In this document: positions 8,046-17,003 of the stretch, piece by piece | How the letters are laid out: every line of letters starts with the position of its first letter | Position numbering within the stretch: the first letter of the stretch is position 1 | Origin: Novimethylophilus kurashikiensis | Lineage (GTDB): Bacteria > Pseudomonadota > Gammaproteobacteria > Burkholderiales > Methylophilaceae | NCBI RefSeq assembly: GCF_003112435.1 | Contig: NZ_BDOQ01000002.1 | Location: 62,001 to 126,000 of the forward strand | Length of the DNA stretch: 64,000 nt | Reading direction: 5' to 3' | The notes under the pieces: model-generated | Told to the model about the DNA's origin: nothing | The model's input: the letters and a program-made list of their open reading frames with translations, nothing else | Databases searched by the model: none | Made by a program: the position numbers and the translations under genes

Positions 8046-9706
8046 TACGCAGCCTCCTTCGCGTAAACATGCGCCTTGAACGGCGCTACGCCGATGCGGC
8101 GCACCGTATCGATGAAGCGTTCTTCATCGGTGCGATTGGCAATGTAGGTTTCGATCAGTTTCTGGATCACGCCGGGCACTTCGGTCGAAGCGAAAGACGG
8201 GCCGATGACGGTGCCGAGGCTGGCATCGGAACCTTGCTTGCCGCCGATGGTGATCTGGTACCACTCCGAACCGTCCTTATCCACGCCTAGTACGCCGATG
8301 TGGCCGACGTGTTGGTGGCCGCAGGAGTTCATGCAGCCGGAGATGTTGAGCTCGATGTCGCCGATGTCGTGCAGGTAATCGAGGTCGTCGAATTTTTCCT
8401 GGATGGCCTGCGCGATCGGGATGGATTTGGCATTGGCCAAGCTGCAGAAATCGCCGCCGGGGCAGCAGATGATGTCGGTCAGAAGGCCGATATTCGGCGT
8501 TGCCAGGGCTTGTTCGCGAGCCTTTTCCCACACGGCGAACAAGTCGCCTAGCTTCACATCCGCCAGAATGAGGTTCTGCTCGTGCGAGACGCGCAGTTCG
8601 CCGAAGGAGTAGCGATCGGCCAAATCTGCGATTGCATCCATTTGGTTATGAGTCACGTCACCCGGAGGTACGCCGGTTTTCTTGAGTGACAGGGTGACGG
8701 CGCGGTAGCCCGGCACCTTGTGGCCGTGCACGTTGCGCTTGGCCCAGGCGGCAAAGGCCGGATTGGAGGCAATGGCCGCATCGAAGGATGCATCGTGATC
8801 GGGCAGGGCGGTGTAGCGATTTGGCACAAAGAAGCTTGCCACGCGGTCGTACTCGACCTGCGTGATGGTACTGGGGCCGTCCTTGAGGTGCACCCATTCG
8901 GCTTCGACCTGGCGGCCGAATTCTTCGGCGCCCAAGGCTTTCACCAAAATCTTGATACGCGCCTTGAAAGCGTTATCGCGGCGGCCATGCAGGTTGTAAA
9001 CGCGCAGGATGGCTTCGCAATAGGTCAAGGCGTGCTGCCATTCCAGATGTTCGCGAATCTTGCTGCCGAGGATGGGCGTACGGCCGAGGCCGCCGCCGAC
9101 GAACACGCGAACGGCCATCTTGCCGTCGCCGTCCTTGTAGAGTTCCAGGCCGATGTCGTGCGTCAGCACCAGGGCGCGGTCGTTCTTGGCGCCGTTGACG
9201 GCGATCTTGAACTTGCGCGGCAGGCCGGCGAATTCGGGGTGGAAACTGCTCCACTGGCGCATGACTTCGATGAACGGGCGTGGATCGACAATCTCATCAG
9301 GTGCGACACCTGCGAATTGATCGGCCGTAATGGCGCGGATGCAACTGCCGGAGGTCTGGATAGCGTGCATCTGCACGGTTGCCAGTTCGGCGAGGATGTC
9401 CGGCGTGTCTTCCAGCTTGGGCCAGTTGAGCTGGAAGTTCTGGCGCGTGCTGAAATGGCCGTAGCCCTTGTCGTAGCGGCGGGTGATGTCGGCCAGCTTG
9501 CGCATCTGGCGTGCATTCATCAGGCCGTAAGGCACGGCGATGCGCATCATGGGAGCATGACGCTGAATATAAAGGCCATTCTGCAGGCGCAGCGGACGGA
9601 ATTCATCGTCGGAGAGTTCGCCGGCCAGGTAGCGACGCGTTTGATCGCGGTACTGGGCGACGCGTTCGTCAACGATGCGTTGGTCGATGTCGTCGTAGAT
9701 ATACAT
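8045..9706 (-). CDS. cysI: Sulfite/nitrite reductase haemoprotein CysI
   Basis: This 553-residue enzyme carries out the six-electron reduction of sulfite to sulfide in sulfate assimilation. The siroheme/[4Fe-4S] signature is split as usual into CCPGGDFC and NISGCMNSCGHQH, and substrate-pocket arginines lie in the repeated ferredoxin-like domains (for example FSTRQNFQLNWP). No cysJ flavoprotein gene is present in the operon, so the electron donor may be a ferredoxin such as FdxA (inference). It lies between the TSUP transporter gene (24-bp gap) and DUF934. Confidence 0.93.
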   Translation of the reverse strand: MYIYDDIDQRIVDERVAQYRDQTRRYLAGELSDDEFRPLRLQNGLYIQRHAPMMRIAVPYGLMNARQMRKLADITRRYDKGYGHFSTRQNFQLNWPKLEDTPDILAELATVQMHAIQTSGSCIRAITADQFAGVAPDEIVDPRPFIEVMRQWSSFHPEFAGLPRKFKIAVNGAKNDRALVLTHDIGLELYKDGDGKMAVRVFVGGGLGRTPILGSKIREHLEWQHALTYCEAILRVYNLHGRRDNAFKARIKILVKALGAEEFGRQVEAEWVHLKDGPSTITQVEYDRVASFFVPNRYTALPDHDASFDAAIASNPAFAAWAKRNVHGHKVPGYRAVTLSLKKTGVPPGDVTHNQMDAIADLADRYSFGELRVSHEQNLILADVKLGDLFAVWEKAREQALATPNIGLLTDIICCPGGDFCSLANAKSIPIAQAIQEKFDDLDYLHDIGDIELNISGCMNSCGHQHVGHIGVLGVDKDGSEWYQITIGGKQGSDASLGTVIGPSFASTEVPGVIQKLIETYIANRTDEERFIDTVRRIGVAPFKAHVYAKEAA

Positions 9707-9730
9707 AGTGTCAGTGCTTGTGAATAACCG

Positions 9731-10513
9731 TTACAAAACAAATTTGAAGCCGATTAGCATCAGGATCGATGCCAATAGCGGCCGTAAAAATTTCTCAGGA
9801 ATCTTGGCGCTCAAATGGCTGCCAACCCAGATGCCGGGCAGGGAACCTACCAGCAAGCTGCTTAGCAGGGTGAAATCGACGTTGCCCATTTGCCAATGGC
9901 CGAAACCGCCGATGGCGGTGAGCGGAATGGCGTGGGCGAGATCGGTGCCGACAATCTTCACTGTAGGCAAGCGCGGATACAGGAAAATCAACGCTACAGT
10001 GCCGAGTGCGCCGGCACCGACGGAAGATAGCGTGACCAGTACGCCCAATACCAGGCCGACCACTACGGTCGCCGGTGCTTGCAGGTGATGAAAACGCCCC
10101 GGGGCGTGGTCTTCGGCATTCTTGCCGGCTTTTTGAATATAAGCGCGAACGAACAATGCAATCGCCGTCAGGATCAGCGCGATACCCAGGGAGAACGTGA
10201 TGGTGTGGGTGACATCCTTGCCGATCTTGGCGAAGTGATTGAGCACCATGAGCGTAGCGATTGCAGCGGGCAAGCTGCCGGCAGACAGCAGGGCGACGAT
10301 GCGCCACTCGACGGATTTATGGTTGCCGTGATGCACCAACACACCGCCGCTCTTGGTCAGGGAGGCGAACAAAAGGTCGGTACCGACAGCAACGGCAGGC
10401 TTGAAGCCGAACAGGAACACCAGCAGCGGCGTCATCAGCGACCCGCCGCCTACCCCGGTAATGCCGACCAACAAGCCGACGAGCATGCCCGAGAATATAT
10501 AACCAATTTCCAT
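9731..10513 (-). CDS. TSUP (TauE/SafE) family membrane transporter
   Basis: This is a 260-residue inner-membrane protein with about eight hydrophobic segments. The two related halves carry the TSUP pattern GxxxGxxTGVGGGSLMTPLL near the N-terminus and SSVGAGALG in the middle. Members export or import sulfite, sulfoacetate or related anions. As first gene of the cys operon, 24 bp before cysI, it most probably moves sulfate, sulfite or sulfide species across the membrane; the direction cannot be told. It is divergent from cysB, with a 128-bp shared control region. Confidence 0.85.
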   Translation of the reverse strand: MEIGYIFSGMLVGLLVGITGVGGGSLMTPLLVFLFGFKPAVAVGTDLLFASLTKSGGVLVHHGNHKSVEWRIVALLSAGSLPAAIATLMVLNHFAKIGKDVTHTITFSLGIALILTAIALFVRAYIQKAGKNAEDHAPGRFHHLQAPATVVVGLVLGVLVTLSSVGAGALGTVALIFLYPRLPTVKIVGTDLAHAIPLTAIGGFGHWQMGNVDFTLLSSLLVGSLPGIWVGSHLSAKIPEKFLRPLLASILMLIGFKFVL

Positions 10514-10641
10514 ATCTTGTAGTTCTGCCAGAATGAGGGCGCCACTATAGCAGACGCGGTTTCTTGCCAGAAAGAATATGTTGTTCTATCTTATTCTTTC
10601 CAGTTATAAGAATGGTCGTCTAGGCTCGATATCAAATACCT
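10514..10641. promoter_or_regulatory. Divergent control region of the cys operon and cysB
   Basis: This 128-bp AT-richer stretch lies between the divergent starts of the TSUP/cys operon and cysB. A LysR-type regulator normally binds such a region. I see AT-rich segments (for example TTATTCTTTCCAGTTATAAGAATGG, containing an imperfect TTCTT/AAGAA dyad around 10591-10613) but cannot define promoters or operators with confidence. Confidence 0.4.
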
Positions 10642-11556
10642 ATGAAATTGCACCAACTCCGCTATATCCGCGAGGTTCATCGGCAAGGTTTGAACGTCTC
10701 CACCGCAGCCGATGTGTTGCACACTTCGCAACCAGGCGTCAGCAAGCAAATCCAGTTGCTCGAGGAAGAACTCGGCCTGCAAATTTTCCACCGTAGCGGC
10801 AAGCGCCTGACCAGTGTCACCGAACCGGGCATGGCCATCCTCAATATGGCCGAACGCGTATTGCGAGAGATGGAAAACATCAAGCGCGTGGGCGAGGATT
10901 TTACCCAGGAAAGCGAAGGCTGCCTCTCCATCGCCACCACCCATACCCAGGCGCGCTATCGACTCCCACCCGCAGTCAAAGCTTTTGTGGAGCGTTATCC
11001 CTCGGTGCAGCTCAGTATTCACCAAGGCAGCCCCAAGCAGGTGTCGGAGCTGGTTATCAATGGCGAGGCCGATATCGGCATTGCGACAGAATCGATTGCC
11101 GAAAACGATGAGTTGGCGGCGCTGCCTTGCTACACCTGGAATCGTTGCGTGGTGGTGCCGCCGGGGCACCCGTTGGCAGATGGCGGCACGCTGACGCTGG
11201 AGCGCATTGCGCAATATCCCATCGTGACTTACGACCTGGGCTTTACCGGCAGTACTTCGGTCAAGCGCATGTTCGAGGCGCAAGGGTTGAACCCCAATAT
11301 CGTGCTGACGGCGATCGACTCGGACGTGATCAAGACTTACGTGGAACTCGGCTTGGGCGTCGGGCTATTGGCCAAAATGGCCTACAACCAGGAGCGTGAC
11401 CAGAACCTCGTGATGCTGGATGCCAGCCATTTATTCCCCGACAGCACGACCTACCTGGGCGTGCGCCGGGACGCTTACTTGCGGGGTTACATCTACGAAT
11501 TCATTCACCTGATCGCGCCGCATCTCGACCGCCAGGCGGTCAACGCGGCGTTGTAA
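10642..11556 (+). CDS. cysB: CysB-type LysR regulator
   Basis: This is a 304-residue LysR-family transcription regulator. Residues 1-60 form the winged helix-turn-helix (MKLHQLRYIREVHRQGLNVS, QPGVSKQIQLLEEELG), and residues ~90-300 form the periplasmic-binding-protein-like effector domain with the CysB pattern ATTHTQARYRLPP and NGEADIGIATE. CysB activates sulfate-assimilation genes when the inducer N-acetylserine is present. Its position divergent from the cys operon supports that role. Its stop abuts the stop of the convergent focA-like gene with no spacer. Confidence 0.92.
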   Translation: MKLHQLRYIREVHRQGLNVSTAADVLHTSQPGVSKQIQLLEEELGLQIFHRSGKRLTSVTEPGMAILNMAERVLREMENIKRVGEDFTQESEGCLSIATTHTQARYRLPPAVKAFVERYPSVQLSIHQGSPKQVSELVINGEADIGIATESIAENDELAALPCYTWNRCVVVPPGHPLADGGTLTLERIAQYPIVTYDLGFTGSTSVKRMFEAQGLNPNIVLTAIDSDVIKTYVELGLGVGLLAKMAYNQERDQNLVMLDASHLFPDSTTYLGVRRDAYLRGYIYEFIHLIAPHLDRQAVNAAL

Positions 11557-12462
11557 TCAGGCTACCTTGGCTTTCTTGCCTTCGCTCGCATGGCCTTGTT
11601 TGACCATGGCAGACATCACCGGCATTTCGGTCTTGGATCGTCCGCGCAGATAGACGGAGTAATACATTCCCGCGACCAGCACTGTGCCACCGAAGATATT
11701 GCCTAACGTGACCGCGCTGATATTGCGCAAGAAACCGTAGAAGTTGAGGTCGGCCATCGTCTCGGCGGGCAGGTGCGCTGCTGAAACGATGGCGGGGTCG
11801 AGCGAGGCCAGCATGCCCATGGGGATAAAGAACATGTTGGCAATGCTGTGCTCGAATCCCATGTTGACGAAGCCGGCGATGGGAAACACGATGGCGAAAA
11901 TGCGGTCGGTCACGCTACGTGCCGCAAAGCACAGCCAAACGGCCAGGCAAACCAGGCTGTTGCACAGGATGCCCTTGAAGAAAGCCTGCCACCAGGGCAT
12001 GTGGCTCTTTACAGCAGCAATAGTCAACGCCTGGACGCCGTAATTGAGATGTTCGCCTTGCAGAATGCCCGACCAATAGGCCATCGCGACCAGGCCGAGG
12101 CAGCCGATCAGATTGGCGAAATAGACATAGAACCAGTTTCGCAATACCTCGCGTGTTGTGATCTTGCGTTCGGCCCAGGCCATTGCCATGAGGTTGTTGC
12201 CGGTGAAGAGCTCGGCGCCACCGACGATGACAAGGATGAGGCCCAATGCGAACGCGGTTGCTGCGACTAGTCGCGGTAATCCTTGCGCCAGGACGGTCGT
12301 GAAGTTGATCGCGCCGAAGGAAATGAAGCCGCCGGCCATGAGCCCCAGTACAATAAGCTTGAAGGCTGGCATGCGCGCCTTGCTGACGCCGATGTTCTGG
12401 ACCTTGGAAGCCATCTGGGCAGGCGTGAAGGCATCGTTCGAGGTAGGAATGTGTTCGGGCAT
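11557..12462 (-). CDS. Formate/nitrite transporter (FNT/FocA family)
   Basis: This is a 301-residue inner-membrane channel/transporter of the FNT family with six hydrophobic segments. Family marks are the N-terminal helix, GGFISFGAINFTT, GGAELFTGNN and the central-histidine loop GFEHSIANMFFIP, which lines the pore. FNT proteins move formate, nitrite or other small monovalent acids. In this genome formate would be the end product of the H4MPT pathway, and nitrite the alternative substrate; the sequence does not decide between them. It is convergent with cysB (adjacent stop codons). Confidence 0.88.
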   Translation of the reverse strand: MPEHIPTSNDAFTPAQMASKVQNIGVSKARMPAFKLIVLGLMAGGFISFGAINFTTVLAQGLPRLVAATAFALGLILVIVGGAELFTGNNLMAMAWAERKITTREVLRNWFYVYFANLIGCLGLVAMAYWSGILQGEHLNYGVQALTIAAVKSHMPWWQAFFKGILCNSLVCLAVWLCFAARSVTDRIFAIVFPIAGFVNMGFEHSIANMFFIPMGMLASLDPAIVSAAHLPAETMADLNFYGFLRNISAVTLGNIFGGTVLVAGMYYSVYLRGRSKTEMPVMSAMVKQGHASEGKKAKVA

Positions 12463-12535
12463 GAGTGTGAATAAAAGTTAAAAAATTTTTCAATTATATT
12501 CGAATCGGCTGATCTTGAGAGGAACAACCCTAATA

Positions 12536-13033
12536 ATGAAAGGCTTAAAACAGTTATTTTGGATGCTCCTATTCACTGCGTGCGCTCATGCCGCACCTCA
12601 AGCAATGCCTCCTGTCGATCCTGATACTCCGATCTACAGCGTCAAGGTCGAGCCGGGTGTGACTTATGATGATGTCGTGACCAGCCTCAAAGTCGCAGCC
12701 GAGGGTGCAAATTTCGTTAGCCCAGCTAATTTCCCGCTGGGAGAACACATCAAGCAGCGCGGCTTGCCGTTGGAAGGGGTGCTGGAAGTGCGCAGCTATT
12801 GCAACCTCAGCCTAGGCGCGGAAATCATGCTGGATCATCCTGAATTTGCGGTGTTCGCGCCTTGTCGTATCGCGATCTACGAAAAAGATAAGCAGCTGTA
12901 TCTAGCCCTGGATCGTCCCAGCTTCGACCTTAAATACATTAAGCATCCTACCGAGCGTGCGGTTAAAGCCGCGCAGAAGTTGGAGGAGGTGCTGCTTTCC
13001 ATCATCGATAAGGCGAGAAAAGGCGAAATTTAA
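12536..13033 (+). CDS. Exported DUF302-domain protein
   Basis: This is a 165-residue protein with an N-terminal signal peptide (MKGLKQLFWMLLFTACAHAA) and a DUF302 domain (YDDVVTSLKVAAEGANFVSP ... GAEIMLDHPEFAVFAPCRIAIYE). DUF302 proteins are small alpha/beta proteins of unknown function, several of them periplasmic. The ATG at 12536 is preferred because an upstream TTG at 12515 would put extra polar residues before the signal peptide and AGAGGA lies before 12536. It is divergent from the FocA-like gene. Confidence 0.8.
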   Translation: MKGLKQLFWMLLFTACAHAAPQAMPPVDPDTPIYSVKVEPGVTYDDVVTSLKVAAEGANFVSPANFPLGEHIKQRGLPLEGVLEVRSYCNLSLGAEIMLDHPEFAVFAPCRIAIYEKDKQLYLALDRPSFDLKYIKHPTERAVKAAQKLEEVLLSIIDKARKGEI

Positions 13034-13121
13034 GGTAGTGGCTAGGCTTACCGCCTTCGCCTTGCCGTCGTGACTGGCCTGCGCTAACTTGTCGTCGCTT
13101 ATTAATTTTTCGATACGAAAT

Positions 13122-14606
13122 ATGACTGAATCCTTGTTGATCGCCAAATCCGGCAAGATCGAACTCTCTCTTCTTTCCCGCATGGCTAACCGCCACGGCC
13201 TGATCGCGGGTGCGACTGGCACCGGCAAAACCATCACGCTGCAGTCGCTCGCAGAGCAATTCTCTCGCAACGGCGTGCCGGTGTTCATGGCGGACGTGAA
13301 GGGCGACCTTTCGGGCGCGGCGTTGCCCGGCGGCGGCAACGCCAAGGTGGATGCGCGGATCAAGGAACTCAAGCTTCAGGAATTCGCTTTCGACGCCAAT
13401 CCGGTCGTGTTCTGGGATGTGTTCGGTGAAAAAGGCCATCCCATGCGTGCGACGGTTTCTGACATGGGGCCGCTGCTGCTGTCGCGCATGCTGAACCTCA
13501 ACGATACCCAGGCCGGTGTGCTCACGGCGATGTTCAAGATCGCCGACGACAACGGATGGCTGCTGCTTGACCTGAAAGACCTTCGCGCCATGTTGCAATA
13601 TGCCGCGGAGCATGCCGGAGAGTTCACCAGCGAATACGGAAATATCTCAGTCGCCAGCGTAGGCGCCATCCAGCGCGGCCTGTTGCAACTGGAACACGAG
13701 GGCGGCGACAAACTTTTCGGCGAACCTGCGCTCAATTTCGACGACCTCATGCAGACCGACGAAAAAGGTTGCGGCGTAATCAATATTCTTGCGGCTGAGA
13801 CGCTCTACAACTCACCGCGCGCCTATGCCACCTTGTTGCTGTGGCTGCTGTCGGAACTCTTCGAAAAGCTGCCGGAAGTCGGCGATTTGGATCAACCCAA
13901 GTTGGTGTTCTTCTTCGACGAGGCGCATTTGCTGTTCAACGATGCGCCGCCTGCGCTGCTCTCCAAGATCGAGCAAGTGGTGCGCCTGATCCGATCCAAG
14001 GGTGTCGGCGTGTATTTCGTCAGCCAGAATCCATTGGATATTCCCGACGTGGTGCTGGGGCAACTCGGCAACCGTATCCAGCATGCCTTGCGGGCCTTTA
14101 CTCCGCGCGACCAGAAGGCCGTCAAATCCGCCGCCGAGACCTTCCGCGCCAATCCCAAACTGGACGTGGAAACGGCCATCACCGAGCTGGGCGTGGGCGA
14201 AGCGCTGGTGTCCTTACTGGACGACAAGGGGCGTCCCGCGCCGGTGGAGCGTGCCCTCATCATCCCGCCCGGTAGCCGTATCGGTCCGGCCAATGAACAA
14301 GAACGACGTGCGGTAATCCAGGCATCGCTGTTGTATGGGCATTACGAAAAAGCCATCGACCGCGAATCTGCCTACGAAATCCTCAAGGGCCGTGCAGCGC
14401 AAACACCCGAGCAACCACCGGCTGAGGAAAGCCGCGGTTTCGATTGGGGCGGCATGTTGGGCGGGGAGGTCGGGCCACGCGGTGGACGCGGGCGCCAGGG
14501 CGTATTGGAAGCCGCAGCGAAAAGCATTGCTCGTACTATCGGTGCTGAATTGGGACGTCAAATCGTGCGCGGTGTGTTGGGCTCCATCCTTGGCAGTAAA
14601 CGATAA
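13122..14606 (+). CDS. DUF853 / HerA-like P-loop ATPase
   Basis: This is a 494-residue cytosolic ATPase of the HerA/FtsK-related DUF853 group (often annotated as helicase HerA-like C-terminal). Walker A is GATGTGKT (residues 30-37), Walker B is [12 protein letters not shown], and the family-typical [22 protein letters not shown] follows. The C-terminus is a Gly/Arg-rich tail ending in a hydrophobic glycine-rich segment. The ATG at 13122 is used because the TTG at 13089 adds no family sequence. The cellular role of this conserved family is not established. It is convergent with the DUF6328 gene. Confidence 0.85.
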   Translation: MTESLLIAKSGKIELSLLSRMANRHGLIAGATGTGKTITLQSLAEQFSRNGVPVFMADVKGDLSGAALPGGGNAKVDARIKELKLQEFAFDANPVVFWDVFGEKGHPMRATVSDMGPLLLSRMLNLNDTQAGVLTAMFKIADDNGWLLLDLKDLRAMLQYAAEHAGEFTSEYGNISVASVGAIQRGLLQLEHEGGDKLFGEPALNFDDLMQTDEKGCGVINILAAETLYNSPRAYATLLLWLLSELFEKLPEVGDLDQPKLVFFFDEAHLLFNDAPPALLSKIEQVVRLIRSKGVGVYFVSQNPLDIPDVVLGQLGNRIQHALRAFTPRDQKAVKSAAETFRANPKLDVETAITELGVGEALVSLLDDKGRPAPVERALIIPPGSRIGPANEQERRAVIQASLLYGHYEKAIDRESAYEILKGRAAQTPEQPPAEESRGFDWGGMLGGEVGPRGGRGRQGVLEAAAKSIARTIGAELGRQIVRGVLGSILGSKR

Positions 14607-14609
14607 AGC

Positions 14610-15128
14610 CTAGTCGCTGGGAGGGCGCCTCAGCCTTGCCAACCGCGGCAGGGCGAACCACATCAGAACGAAAAACAAGAACAGCAGTCCCGCCAGGATG
14701 GCGACCCAAGGCGATTGCAACACGATACGGGCGATGAGGTAGAAGTCTAGGCTGATGCCCAAGGACAGCGGCAGCATGCTCCACAATACCAGCCGGGTAG
14801 AGAGTGCGACCAGTGCGTCACTGACCTGGTTGGGGCCGCAATGCCGATGAAACGCTGCCGGCGTCATGATCAGCGCAATCGCGACGGCGACCAGTCCGAG
14901 CGCGAGCAAATGCAGGGCTTGCTCGCCAGCGCTGAGTTTCTCCGAGAATCCGTCGTTGAACACGGCAATCAACTGAAAGCCGAATAATCCCTGTATACCT
15001 GGCAGTACCATGCGGCATTCTTCCAGTACGAAACGGAATGCGTCGACCAGAGGGACTTTTTCGATCTTGTCCTGGTTTATAGGCTTAGTGTGCATGGGCT
15101 TGCATGGCTGCGATAGCTCATCCAACAT
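14610..15128 (-). CDS. DUF6328-like four-helix membrane protein
   Basis: This is a 172-residue protein with a polar N-terminus and four hydrophobic stretches (LPGIQGLFGFQLIAV, LLALGLVAVAIALIM, LVLWSMLPLSLGISL, VAILAGLLFLFFVLMW), matching small bacterial membrane proteins of the DUF6328 type. The function is unknown. The segment GFQLIAVFNDGFSEKLS is typical of the group. A downstream ATG (MHTKPINQD) is a possible alternative start. No operon partner is clear; the ankyrin pseudogene lies upstream on the same strand. Confidence 0.65.
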   Translation of the reverse strand: MLDELSQPCKPMHTKPINQDKIEKVPLVDAFRFVLEECRMVLPGIQGLFGFQLIAVFNDGFSEKLSAGEQALHLLALGLVAVAIALIMTPAAFHRHCGPNQVSDALVALSTRLVLWSMLPLSLGISLDFYLIARIVLQSPWVAILAGLLFLFFVLMWFALPRLARLRRPPSD

Positions 15129-15185
15129 AGACCAAGCTTCACTGGTATTTTGTGCGCTGGCACGCCCTGTCTTGTGCTGTTTCGG

Positions 15186-15595
15186 TTAATGCTCGTGTGA
15201 AGTGCCGCCGCGCTGAATCAGCGCGTTGGAGAGTTGGTCCAGATGTTGGCTTGTGGCCATGTCGAGCGCGCTTTTTCCGTCTTCGTCCAGGGTGTTGGGA
15301 TTGGCTCCGCCTTCCACGAGCGCCAAAGCCGCGGCTGCTTTGCCATGGCGCAGGCATAAATGAGCGGAGGATATCGGTACTTCTTCAACTCAGTTCGGTT
15401 GCGGTCCAAGATCAGCGGTTCGGATTGACTGTTCGGATCGGCACCTTGCGCAAGTAAATGGCTAATTTCCTTGGCGTCATCGGCGAGGACAGCGTTATAA
15501 ATCGCGCTGTTTCCGGGCCAGATGCTTGCGCTGAAAAGCCATGCGCCGAACAAAGCCGGGAAAACAATCCAGGCGAGTATTCGTTTCAGCGGCAT
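15186..15595 (-). pseudogene. Ankyrin-repeat protein gene with a single-base frameshift
   Basis: The frame opens at 15595 with a signal-anchor (MPLKRILAWIVFPALFGAWLF) and an ankyrin unit (ISHLLAQGADPNSQSEP...YPPLIYACAMAKQ). It then loses ankyrin character near 15340-15350. In the other frame the sequence resumes as a clean ankyrin unit (ALALVEGGANPNTLDEDGKS, ALDMATSQ) and ends at a TAA at 15186-15188. The span is 410 bp, one base short of an intact 136-residue frame. It is therefore either a recent one-base deletion or a sequencing error. The gene would encode a small exported or membrane-anchored ankyrin protein. Confidence 0.75.
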
Positions 15596-15613
15596 GGCTA
15601 TTTCGGAACCGGT

Positions 15614-16822
15614 TTATTGCGTGAGCGAACTCATCAAATGGTTAGTGATGGGACTGCCCAACCCTGTCACGTAGTCGTAGCCGGCAGCTGTGGTGCAGAG
15701 CGTGCCGCAGGTTCCGTTGGTGCCGCTGGTCACGTCGTGGAAGTTGCCGACGGTCGTCGCGGCAGGATACAAGTCTGCGTCGGGCAGGGTGAGCGCAGTC
15801 ATGCTAGCGCTGGCTCGGATGGAATTGGCGACAGCGAACAGGGCTGCCCATTGTGGCGCGCCGGCGCTGGTGCCACCCACCTGAAACCAGCCGCTTTGCC
15901 CGTTGTATTTTAGCGAGTCGTACACTGCGAAGCCGATGTTGGGATCGGCACCATAAGCAACATCGGGTACTCCGCGCTTGCCATTACTATTAGCGATGTC
16001 AGTTTGGTAATTGGGCTGGGTTTCATAAGCACTTTGCCCGCCGCCGCTACCGCTCCATGCAGTTTCGCTGCCATAGGCACCAGTAGCATCCGCCAGGTTC
16101 ATCGTCGTGCCGCCGACGGCAACCACGTAAGGCGAGGCGGCGGGATATTCCACCCCGTAGCCGCTATCGCCTGAAGAGGCGGTGAACGAGACGTTGGGTA
16201 CGTTGAAGTGGTAGTCGTATGACGTTTCCGACGAAAATTCTGACCCGCCGAAACTCATGGAAACGACAGAGGCACCGTTCTTGACCGCGACATCGATGGC
16301 CTTCATCAGGTTAGCGAAGCTGTTACTGGCGGCTTCGACCAGGATGATCTTGGCTTGCGGGGCAATGGCATGCGCCCATTCTACGTCCAGCGCCATTTCA
16401 AGGGCCCAGCCCGCATTGGGCGAGGGTTTGCTTCCGGACGCGTAGATTTTCTTGAAGCATCCATTGCCGCTCGTACAAACTGGCAAGCTGAATGCCTTAC
16501 TGAAAGTGCCGAGGTCGGCTTCGATATTGGGGTCATCATAGGCATCGACAATGGCAATGGTTTGCCCGGCACCTTGGTTAATGATTTGATCGATACCGTA
16601 GAACTTGGCGACCTTGACCGGCGTTAATCCGGTCGGTCCGGTGGTGGCGTTGCGTGTGATGTGGAAAGGTGGGCGGGCATAACCCGGGGCGGGAAGCGGG
16701 TTGCCTGATTGGTGGACTGAATGATCTGCCGCCGTGTCGTCTGCCGCCTGTAACGGCATGATACAGAATCCGAGTGTCGCGCCAAGCCAGGTAGCAAGTA
16801 CATGTTTGTAAGCCATCTTCAT
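15614..16822 (-). CDS. Secreted serine-carboxyl peptidase, S53 (sedolisin) family
   Basis: This is a 402-residue exported protease. After a signal peptide (cleavage near residue 26, PLQAADD) comes a short linker and a subtilisin-fold catalytic domain. The sedolisin triad is visible: E142 and D146 in WALEMALDVE, oxyanion D219 in ASSGDSGYG, and S319 in GGTSAGAP. Sedolisins work best at acid pH and usually carry a prodomain of ~150-190 residues, but here only about 45 residues precede the catalytic domain. The C-terminal Ca2+-site region appears reduced. It has no obvious operon partners; the fhc terminator lies upstream. Confidence 0.9.
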   Translation of the reverse strand: MKMAYKHVLATWLGATLGFCIMPLQAADDTAADHSVHQSGNPLPAPGYARPPFHITRNATTGPTGLTPVKVAKFYGIDQIINQGAGQTIAIVDAYDDPNIEADLGTFSKAFSLPVCTSGNGCFKKIYASGSKPSPNAGWALEMALDVEWAHAIAPQAKIILVEAASNSFANLMKAIDVAVKNGASVVSMSFGGSEFSSETSYDYHFNVPNVSFTASSGDSGYGVEYPAASPYVVAVGGTTMNLADATGAYGSETAWSGSGGGQSAYETQPNYQTDIANSNGKRGVPDVAYGADPNIGFAVYDSLKYNGQSGWFQVGGTSAGAPQWAALFAVANSIRASASMTALTLPDADLYPAATTVGNFHDVTSGTNGTCGTLCTTAAGYDYVTGLGSPITNHLMSSLTQ

Positions 16823-16931
16823 CTCCCGTTAAGTGTCGAAGGTTCGGCTGCCTTGCTACTACGGCTATTAATAGATGAGCTTAAGCTTTATTGAGGCTAT
16901 TTGAAAGATACGTTCGTCGGCTGATAGGCAT

Positions 16932-16970
16932 AAAAAAAGTGCGGCAATCAATGGATTACCGCACTTTTTA
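16932..16970. terminator. Terminator of the fhc operon
   Basis: The stem AAAAAGTGCGGCAATC pairs with GATTACCGCACTTTTT (one mismatch, ATG-type loop) with A/T runs on both sides. It lies 34 bases beyond the fhcC stop on the minus strand and can work in both directions. Confidence 0.88.
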
Positions 16971-17003
16971 ATGCTTGCCGGAGCACAGGCTCCGTGGAAG
17001 AGA

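Noticed and set aside
8720-9727. 335-codon plus-strand frame opposite cysI
   Set aside because: Antisense shadow; cysI carries intact siroheme and Fe-S motifs.
15139-15357. Separate 72-codon minus-strand gene beside the ankyrin frame
   Set aside because: Its translation is Arg-rich and random-looking; the ankyrin continuation is in a different frame.
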